Below are positions 40,662 through 46,198 of a stretch of 46,198 nucleotides of DNA, one piece after another. Origin of the DNA: Chloroflexota bacterium (GTDB lineage: Bacteria > Chloroflexota > Dehalococcoidia > SM23-28-2 > RBG-16-64-32). The stretch spans positions 1-46,198 of the forward strand of contig VBEJ01000037.1 of assembly GCA_005882985.1 (NCBI GenBank). Reading direction: 5' to 3'. Made by a program: the position numbers and the translations under genes. Each line of letters starts with the position of its first letter. Position 1 is the first letter of the stretch. The notes beneath the pieces are model-generated. The model did not search any database, had not been told where the DNA came from, and saw only the letters and a list, made by a program, of their open reading frames with translations.

Positions 40662-42089
40662 TTGAAAGGACTAGTATCGCCCTTGGCGACTAGCGCAAGG
40701 CAGGTAGTGGACGAGTTCGATCTCGTAGTCGTAGGGGGTGGGAACGGCGGCTATACTGCCGCGATACGCGCGACGCAGCTAGGCCTAACGGCGGCACTCA
40801 TCGAGCGGGACAAAGTAGGCGGCACTTGCCTGCACCGCGGCTGCATTCCGACCAAAGCCTGGCTCGAAAGCTCCGGATTTCTTGAGCGCGTGCGTAGGGC
40901 GTCGGCGCTGGGCGTTCGCGTCGACAACATCTCTCTCGACTATCCAACCGTAATCGCCCGCCAGAAGCAGGTCGTCGAGACGCTGCACAAAGGCCTCCGC
41001 TCCACGATTTTGAAACACAAGATCGAGATCATCGAGGGCGAAGCAAAGCTCCTATCTCCCGCGCAGGTCGCGGTCAACGGCCGCACGCTCACCGCGAAGA
41101 ATGTGATCATCGCGACTGGCTCGCGTCCGAAAGACATCCCCGGGATGGAGGTGGACGGCGAGCGCATTCTCAACAGCGATCACCTCCTTCAGCTCGAAAG
41201 GATTCCGAAGTCGATCCTGGTCGTTGGGGCGGGTGCCGTGGGCGCAGAGTTCGCTTCGTTCTACACGGACGTTGGCAGCGAAGTAACACTTATCGAGATG
41301 ATGCCAACCATTGTTCCGCTCGAGGACGCGGCACTAGGGCAGACACTCGCTAAGTCTCTCGCCGCCCGCGGTGTCAACGTGCTGACCTCCGCACGCGTCT
41401 TACCTGATAAGACACGAAGCTATGACGGCATGGTGGAGCTAACCGTGGAGCACGAGAACAAGTCGAAGACTCTCAAGGCCGAGGTCGTCCTTTCGGCCGT
41501 CGGACGCGAAGCTGTCATCGACAACCTTGGCCTCGACAAGACCGCCGTCAAGGTGGAGCGCGGCTGGGTGCAAGTGGACGACCGTTATCGGACGGCGGGC
41601 GCGTCCGTCTATGCAGTCGGCGACGCCATCGGCGGTCTGCTTCTCGCGCACGTCGCATCCGCGGAAGGTTTTCTCGCCGCCGAAGCCATCGCCGGGAAGC
41701 AAGCCGAAAAGCTGGACTACAACCGGGTCCCGCGCGTCACGTACAGCCATCCGCAAGTGGCCTCGGTGGGCATGACTGAGCAGCGGGCGAAGGCAGCGGG
41801 ACTCAACGCGAAGTCACAGCGCTACTCGTTTCGGAACAACGCGATGGCGCTAATAGAAGACGAGCCAGACGGCTTCGCAAAAGTCGTGTACGACGCTGAC
41901 TCGGGAGACCTCCTGGGAGCGCACATCATCGGAAACCACGCTGGCGAGTTGATTTCGGAAGCCGCGCTCGCTCGCTTCATCGAAGCTTCGGCGTGGGAGA
42001 TAGGATCGAGCATCCACCCACATCCAAGTCTGAGCGAAGCGCTAGGAGAAGCGGCGCAGCTTTCGGCGGGAATCAGCATCTACTGGTAG
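40662..42089 (+). CDS. lpdA: Dihydrolipoamide dehydrogenase (E3)
   Basis: A 475-residue flavoprotein that reoxidises dihydrolipoyl groups of the E2 core with NAD+. The FAD-binding start is LVVVGGGNGGYTAAIRA. The redox disulfide is C56/C61 in GGTCLHRGCIPTK, the NAD site is VVGAGAVGAEFASF, YAVGDAIGG binds the flavin tail, and the catalytic dyad is H454/E459 in HPHPSLSEAL. TTG 40662 or TTG 40683 may be the start; AAAGGA lies 12 bases before the second, which would shorten the protein by 7 residues. It is the first gene of an operon with E1-alpha (two copies), E1-beta and E2, all on the same strand. Confidence 0.96.
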   Translation: MKGLVSPLATSARQVVDEFDLVVVGGGNGGYTAAIRATQLGLTAALIERDKVGGTCLHRGCIPTKAWLESSGFLERVRRASALGVRVDNISLDYPTVIARQKQVVETLHKGLRSTILKHKIEIIEGEAKLLSPAQVAVNGRTLTAKNVIIATGSRPKDIPGMEVDGERILNSDHLLQLERIPKSILVVGAGAVGAEFASFYTDVGSEVTLIEMMPTIVPLEDAALGQTLAKSLAARGVNVLTSARVLPDKTRSYDGMVELTVEHENKSKTLKAEVVLSAVGREAVIDNLGLDKTAVKVERGWVQVDDRYRTAGASVYAVGDAIGGLLLAHVASAEGFLAAEAIAGKQAEKLDYNRVPRVTYSHPQVASVGMTEQRAKAAGLNAKSQRYSFRNNAMALIEDEPDGFAKVVYDADSGDLLGAHIIGNHAGELISEAALARFIEASAWEIGSSIHPHPSLSEALGEAAQLSAGISIYW

Positions 42090-42104
42090 AGGGAGGCGAT
42101 TAAA

Positions 42105-43106
42105 GTGGTCTCCGTAAAGGAGATACAGGGGGCAGCGGGGTTAAGCGGCGATCAGTTGCTCGATATCTATTACAAGATGCTGCTGGCGCGTACAGTGGGC
42201 CAGCGCGAGCGAATGCTTAACCGCATGGGCAAAGGGCCGTTCGCTGTCACCGGCGAAGGTCACGAGGCAACTCAGGTCGGCACGGCGTTCCCTCTGAAGC
42301 CAGGATACGACTGGGTAGTCCCGTACTACAGAGATATTGGCGTCGCGTTGACGATCGGCCAATCACCGCGGGACCTCTTGCTCGCGCACCTCTCGCGCGC
42401 CGACGATATCAGCAGCGGTGGGCGGAACATGCCCTCGCACTTCAGCGACCCGCATCTACGGATTGTGTCCGGTTCCGCGCCCGTGGCGACCCATCTCCCG
42501 CATGGCGCCGGCATCGCGCTCGCTTCGAAGCTCCGCGGCCTCGACGAGGTCACCATCGTGTATACGGGCGACGGCGGGACGAGCACGGGAGACTGCCACG
42601 AGGCGATGAACTTCGCGGGCGTACACAAGCTCGCGGTAATCTTTGTGATCGAGAACAACCAGTACGCGATCTCCGTCCCAACTCGGAAACAGTTCGCGGT
42701 CGAGGACGTTTCCACTCGCGCCGAGGGCTATGGCTTTCCCGGAGTGACAGTGGACGGGAACGATGTGCTCGCTGTTTACGCCGCCGCCAAGGACGCCATC
42801 GAGCGCGCGCGACGAGGAGACGGCGCGACGCTGATCGAAGCGAAGACGTATCGCCTCGTGCCGCACACCAGCGATGACGACGACCGGCGCTACCGCTCGA
42901 GGGAAGAAGTCGAGCAGTGGACCGCCCGGGATCCGCTCGTCCGCTACCGCGGCTGGCTCAAGGAATACAACGTGGCGGATGAGCGTAAGCTCGACGGGCT
43001 CCACGAGCAGGCCGCGCGGGAGGTTGACGAGGCGACCGAAGAGGCTGAGAGCGCGCCGACGCCTAAGCCGGAATCGGCCCTAACACATGTATTCGTGGAA
43101 GACTAA
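42105..43106 (+). CDS. 2-oxoacid dehydrogenase E1 component, alpha subunit, copy 1
   Basis: A 333-residue thiamine-diphosphate-dependent E1-alpha of the heterotetrameric pyruvate/branched-chain type. The ThDP motif runs from GDGGTSTGDCHEAMNFAG to VIENNQYAIS (GDG...NN). Also present are the substrate-channel histidines in THLPHGAG, GFPGVTVDGNDVLAVY and the loop PHTSDDDDRRYR. With E1-beta it decarboxylates the 2-oxoacid and acylates the E2 lipoyl group. Length and sequence suit branched-chain 2-oxoacid or acetoin/pyruvate enzymes; substrate cannot be fixed by eye. GTG 42105 has GGGAGG 9 bases upstream. An acidic, alanine/proline-rich tail ends HVFVED, matched in copy 2. Confidence 0.93.
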   Translation: MVSVKEIQGAAGLSGDQLLDIYYKMLLARTVGQRERMLNRMGKGPFAVTGEGHEATQVGTAFPLKPGYDWVVPYYRDIGVALTIGQSPRDLLLAHLSRADDISSGGRNMPSHFSDPHLRIVSGSAPVATHLPHGAGIALASKLRGLDEVTIVYTGDGGTSTGDCHEAMNFAGVHKLAVIFVIENNQYAISVPTRKQFAVEDVSTRAEGYGFPGVTVDGNDVLAVYAAAKDAIERARRGDGATLIEAKTYRLVPHTSDDDDRRYRSREEVEQWTARDPLVRYRGWLKEYNVADERKLDGLHEQAAREVDEATEEAESAPTPKPESALTHVFVED

Positions 43107-43142
43107 TTCAACGAAGCGAACGGGAAGAGGCGCATCAACGAG

Positions 43143-44153
43143 ATGACCGCGATCAAAGAGGCCATTAAAACACACGGCCTGACGGAAAAGCAGCTTCTCC
43201 AGATGCTCGAGAAGATGCTGCTCGCTCGAGCGCTTAGCGTCCGCCAGCGCATCCTCCAGCGCATGGGCAAGGGGCCGATGACGTTCAGCGGCGAGGGCCA
43301 CGAGGCCGCCCAAGTCGGCTCCGCGTTCGCGCTGCGGCCCGGCGTCGACTGGGTGTTCCCGTACTACCGTGACGTGGCTGTCGCCGTAACGATCGGGATG
43401 ACGCCGGTCGACATCCTGCGGGGCTTCTTTGCGCGGCGCGATGATATCAACAGCGGGGGCAGGAACATGCCGTCCCACTTCAGCCACCTCGGCCTGCGCA
43501 TCGTCAGCGGGAGTGCTCCTATCGCCACTCAGCTTCCACATGCCGTGGGCGCAGCGCTCGCCGCTAAACTGCGGAAATTGGACGAGATAGCCGTCGGGTA
43601 CTCGGGCGACGGCTCCACCAGCACAGGCGACTGGCACGAGTCGATGAACTTCGCGGGCGTCCAGCGGTTGCCGGTGATCTTCGTTTGCGAGCACAACAAC
43701 TACGCGATCTCCGTCCCGTGGCGGAAACAGGCCGCTATCGAAAACGTCTCGATCAGGGCGCAGGGCTACGGCTTTCCGGGCGTTAGTGTGGACGGAAATG
43801 ATGTCCTTGCCGTCTACGGGGCGATGTCCGAGGCCGTCAAGCGGGTGCGCGCCGGCGAAGGTCCGACGCTAATAGAGGCGAAAACCTACCGCTTGATGCC
43901 GCACTCCAGCGATGACGATGACCGTCGCTATCGAACTCGCGAAGAGGTAGAGGCGTGGTCCGCCAAAGACTCGGTCGCGGCGTTCCCGCATCAACTCAAG
44001 GAGCTGGGCGTTCTCGACGATAACGCCGAGAAGGAGATCAACGATCGCGTGAACCACGAAGTGGACGCGGCTACCGATCAGGTCGAGCAGGAGCCACAGC
44101 CCGAAGCGCCGACGGCTCTGCGACATGTCTTCGTGGAAGAAGAGAGGTCCTAA
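43143..44153 (+). CDS. 2-oxoacid dehydrogenase E1 component, alpha subunit, copy 2
   Basis: A 336-residue paralogue of the preceding gene, collinear throughout: GKGPMTFSGEGHEAAQVG, NMPSHFS, GSAPIATQLPHAVGAAL, GDGSTSTGDWHESMNFAG, CEHNNYAIS, GFPGVSVDGNDVLAVYG, PHSSDDDDRRYR and a matching tail HVFVEE. ThDP-binding residues are kept, so it looks active. The differences (Q for H in TQLPHA, EHNN for IENN, IGMTP for IGQSP) suggest divergence of substrate choice or pairing. Only one E1-beta follows. ATG 43143 is 36 bases after the first copy. A tandem duplication is the simplest origin. Confidence 0.93.
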   Translation: MTAIKEAIKTHGLTEKQLLQMLEKMLLARALSVRQRILQRMGKGPMTFSGEGHEAAQVGSAFALRPGVDWVFPYYRDVAVAVTIGMTPVDILRGFFARRDDINSGGRNMPSHFSHLGLRIVSGSAPIATQLPHAVGAALAAKLRKLDEIAVGYSGDGSTSTGDWHESMNFAGVQRLPVIFVCEHNNYAISVPWRKQAAIENVSIRAQGYGFPGVSVDGNDVLAVYGAMSEAVKRVRAGEGPTLIEAKTYRLMPHSSDDDDRRYRTREEVEAWSAKDSVAAFPHQLKELGVLDDNAEKEINDRVNHEVDAATDQVEQEPQPEAPTALRHVFVEEERS

Positions 44154-44166
44154 GATGCATCTTTGC

Positions 44167-44193
44167 GTTCGTGCTGAGCTTGGTCGAAGCATG
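44167..44193 (+). repeat. REP-like palindromic element between E1-alpha copy 2 and E1-beta
   Basis: GTTCGTGCTGAGCTTGGTCG then AAGCATG: an imperfect palindrome (TGCTGAGC/GGTCGAAGCA) matching the widespread GTTCGTGCTGAGCTTGTCGAAGCAC-type repeat, here given in pieces. It lies in the 94-base gap of the operon and could modulate expression between E1-alpha and E1-beta. A further GGTCGAAAGC follows at once. Confidence 0.55.
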
Positions 44194-44247
44194 GTCGAAA
44201 GCGATCGCGCCTGCCCCTTCAGCAGCACCGATTTGGAGGATTGACTC

Positions 44248-45231
44248 ATGCCTGAGAAAACGATGGTGGAAGCCATCCGCGACGCGATGTTCGAAGAGAT
44301 GAAGCGCGACGACCGCGTAATCGTGATGGGCGAAGATGTCGGCGAAGGCGGCGTCTTCCGCGCGACTGAAGGCTTCGTTGCTGAATTCGGTGAGGACCGC
44401 TGCATGGACACGCCGCTGGCCGAGTCGTGCATTGTTGGCGCAGCGATCGGCGCGTCGCTGAATGGGATCATCCCGATCGCGGAGATACAGTTCGCCGATT
44501 TCAGCCATCCGGCCTTCGACCAGATCGTGAGCGAGGCCGCCCGCCTGCATTACCGTTCGAACGGCACCTGGAGCTGCCCTATTGTCGTCCGCACCCCGTA
44601 TGGCTCAGGCATCCACGGCGGGCCATACCATTCGCAGAGCATTGAGGCGTTCTACGCACACGTGCCGGGCTTGAAGGTTATCTGCGTGGCCTCGCCCTAT
44701 GACGCCAAAGGACTCCTCAAGTCGGCGATCCGCGACCCGAACCCAGTTATTTTTCTCGAGCACAAGAAGGCCTATCGAGCTTTTCGCCAGGATATACCGG
44801 ACGAAGACTACACGATCCCGATTGGCCAGGCAGAAACTAAACGCGAGGGCACCGACATTTCGCTAATCACCTATGGAATGATGACTCACCACTCGCTGAA
44901 AGCCGCCGAGACCGTCGAGCAAGAGAACGGCGCGAGCGTGGAAGTCATCGACCTGCGGACGGTGTCACCGTGGGACAAGGAGCGCGTTCTCGAGTCAGTC
45001 AAAAAGACCGGCAAGGCGCTCATCGTATACGAAGACAACATCACCGGCGGGTTCGGGGCCGAAGTTGCGGCCACGATCGCCCAGGACGCGTTCGAATACC
45101 TGGATGGGCCGGTGACGAGAGTTGCTTCGCCGGACGTGCCGATCTCGCCGTATTCAGGCATACTCGAGGAGTACATCCTACCGAACCCGGAGAAGATCGC
45201 GGAAGCCATTCGCAAGCTCGCCGCCTACTAA
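44248..45231 (+). CDS. 2-oxoacid dehydrogenase E1 component, beta subunit
   Basis: A 327-residue E1-beta. Family motifs: VIVMGEDVGEGGVFRATEGF, DTPLAESCIVGAAIGASLNG, EIQFADFSHPAFDQIV, TPYGSGIHGGPYHSQSIEAFYAH (quoted: PYGSGIHGGPYHSQS) and VEVIDLRTVSPWDKE. It pairs with an E1-alpha to form the ThDP site, supplying the glutamate in GEDVG-type context and the C-terminal transketolase fold. GGAGG lies 9 bases before ATG 44248. It follows two E1-alpha genes and precedes E2, the usual order of branched-chain/acetoin-type complexes. Confidence 0.95.
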   Translation: MPEKTMVEAIRDAMFEEMKRDDRVIVMGEDVGEGGVFRATEGFVAEFGEDRCMDTPLAESCIVGAAIGASLNGIIPIAEIQFADFSHPAFDQIVSEAARLHYRSNGTWSCPIVVRTPYGSGIHGGPYHSQSIEAFYAHVPGLKVICVASPYDAKGLLKSAIRDPNPVIFLEHKKAYRAFRQDIPDEDYTIPIGQAETKREGTDISLITYGMMTHHSLKAAETVEQENGASVEVIDLRTVSPWDKERVLESVKKTGKALIVYEDNITGGFGAEVAATIAQDAFEYLDGPVTRVASPDVPISPYSGILEEYILPNPEKIAEAIRKLAAY

Positions 45232-45246
45232 CAAGGGAGGCCCCGC

Positions 45247-46198
45247 ATGCCGTTCACCCTGACGATGCCGGAGGTCGGCGAAACGGTCACCGAGGGCACG
45301 ATCGAGCGCTGGCTCAAGAAGCCCGGCGACAAAGTCGAGAAGTACGAACCAATCGTCGAGATCAATACCGACAAAGTCAATGTCGAACTGCCCTGCCCTG
45401 TTTCCGGCACGCTGACGGAGATTCTCGCCCAGGAAGGCGCCACGATCCCTGTGGGTGCCGAGCTCGCGCGGCTGGAGACAGCAGCGGGTGAGGTGCCTGC
45501 TGACATTTCTCCCGTGCCAACGGACGAAGAAGCCTCCGCGGCTCCGGCAGCCCAGAAGGCTGCAGCGGCCGCGCCAGCGGCTGAGCGGCAGCAGGCGCCT
45601 GCGCGCGAGCCCTCGAGTGGAGACGGCCGCGACGGGCCTGGAGACCGACCTCGGGCGACGCCGCGAGTTAGGAAGTTGGCCGAAGAGCTGGGCGTGAACC
45701 TCGCACAACTGACCGGGACCGGCCCGAACGGGCGGATTGTCGAGGAGGACGTGCGCGCAGCCGCATCCGGTGCGCCCGCCGTGGCGACCGCGGAACGGCC
45801 CGCGCCTGCTACGCCCGCCAAACCGGGCGCCGACGAAGAGACCGTGCCGGTTACGGGCATCCGTCGCACGATCGCACAGCGCATGACGGCGGCCGCGTTC
45901 AGTGCCCCAGCTGCTTGGCTGGTGGTAGAAGCGGATGTGACCGGGCTCGTAGCGCTCCGCAACGCACAGAAAGAAGCGTTCCACCAGCGCCACGGCGTCG
46001 ATCTCACTTACCTGCCGTTTATGGCCCACGCTGTCGCCCAGTCGCTGCTCGAGCACCCGTACCTGAACGCCTCCTGGGCCGAGGACAAGATCATCCTTCG
46101 CAAGCGCGTCAACCTCGGCATCGCCGTTGCGACTGAGCGCGGACTGCTCGTCCCGGTCGTGCGAGACGCCGACCGGCTGAGCGTGACCGGCCTCGCGC
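45247..46198 (+). CDS. 2-oxoacid dehydrogenase E2 (dihydrolipoyl acyltransferase), partial
   Basis: The first 317 codons of an E2; the gene continues beyond the window. The lipoyl domain (1-78) has the lipoylation lysine K43 in EINTDKVNVELP. An Ala/Pro/Glu-rich linker follows, then the E3/E1-binding peripheral domain (about 138-175: PRVRKLAEELGVNLAQL and TGPNGRIVEEDV), another Ala/Pro linker, and the start of the catalytic CAT domain (PVTGIRRTIAQRMTAA to RGLLVPVVRDAD). The catalytic HxxxDG is not reached. AAGGGAGG lies before ATG 45247. There is one lipoyl domain, as in branched-chain and many pyruvate E2s. Confidence 0.95.
   Translation, partial: MPFTLTMPEVGETVTEGTIERWLKKPGDKVEKYEPIVEINTDKVNVELPCPVSGTLTEILAQEGATIPVGAELARLETAAGEVPADISPVPTDEEASAAPAAQKAAAAAPAAERQQAPAREPSSGDGRDGPGDRPRATPRVRKLAEELGVNLAQLTGTGPNGRIVEEDVRAAASGAPAVATAERPAPATPAKPGADEETVPVTGIRRTIAQRMTAAAFSAPAAWLVVEADVTGLVALRNAQKEAFHQRHGVDLTYLPFMAHAVAQSLLEHPYLNASWAEDKIILRKRVNLGIAVATERGLLVPVVRDADRLSVTGLA

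Overview
This is a 46 kb piece of a GC-rich bacterial chromosome carrying about 40 genes and four tRNAs. Lineage is inferred, not proven. A DNA-repair set of Ku/LigD plus an ImuB-DnaE2 mutasome, LexA boxes of the GAAC-N4-GTTC type, tRNAs with encoded CCA, promoters sitting directly on GTG starts (leaderless style), and families such as DUF4389, DUF2207 and DUF421 together suggest Chloroflexota (Dehalococcoidia-like) or another deep, Gram-positive-type lineage. No plasmid, phage, transposase or CRISPR signal is visible; the window reads as core and niche chromosome.

Layout. 160-6742: a LysM lytic transglycosylase, an HD-domain protein, then an NHEJ locus (ku and a three-domain ligD) with two small membrane-protein genes lying between them on the other strand. 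6947-10398: citrate synthase, followed by a DUF2207 gene broken by about seven frameshifts. 10406-12564 (minus): PAC2 protein plus an alkylsulfatase-like metallo-beta-lactamase enzyme. 12869-16962 (minus): a tight operon of serine-palmitoyltransferase-like enzyme, YghO/bCerS-like acyltransferase, CerR-like reductase and a cytidylate-kinase-like protein, which looks like a bacterial ceramide pathway. 17075-18366 (minus): a GNAT enzyme and a protein of unknown function. 18564-25838 (plus): addB-addA (recombination nuclease/helicase) and a patatin phospholipase. 25877-27298 (minus): a secreted beta-helix protein ending in a dockerin. 27618-27890: tRNA-Asn, tRNA-Gln and tRNA-Leu. 27982-34454: a lactonase-like MBL enzyme, then imuB, a DUF6504-like gene, a DUF4389 membrane protein on the other strand, and dnaE2; both imuB and dnaE2 have LexA boxes inside their promoters. 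34523-38921: a dienelactone hydrolase and a run of proteins of unknown function, including a four-gene cluster with a 44-residue member, and a membrane-anchored phosphoesterase. 38956-40454: tRNA-Gly, an SRPBCC protein and an acyl-CoA dehydrogenase lacking its N-terminus. 40662-end: a 2-oxoacid dehydrogenase operon (E3, two tandem E1-alpha genes, E1-beta, E2) whose E2 runs off the window.

Themes. DNA repair is the largest: Ku/LigD end joining, AddAB end resection, and an SOS-type error-prone polymerase unit. The second theme is lipid and central carbon metabolism: ceramide-like synthesis, patatin, acyl-CoA dehydrogenase, citrate synthase and the 2-oxoacid dehydrogenase complex. Several genes have unusual starts: bCerS, patatin and the DUF6504-like gene have no ATG or GTG at the point where homology begins and lie tight against an upstream gene, while gltA, ligD and a GNAT gene have GTG codons exactly at the expected transcription start.
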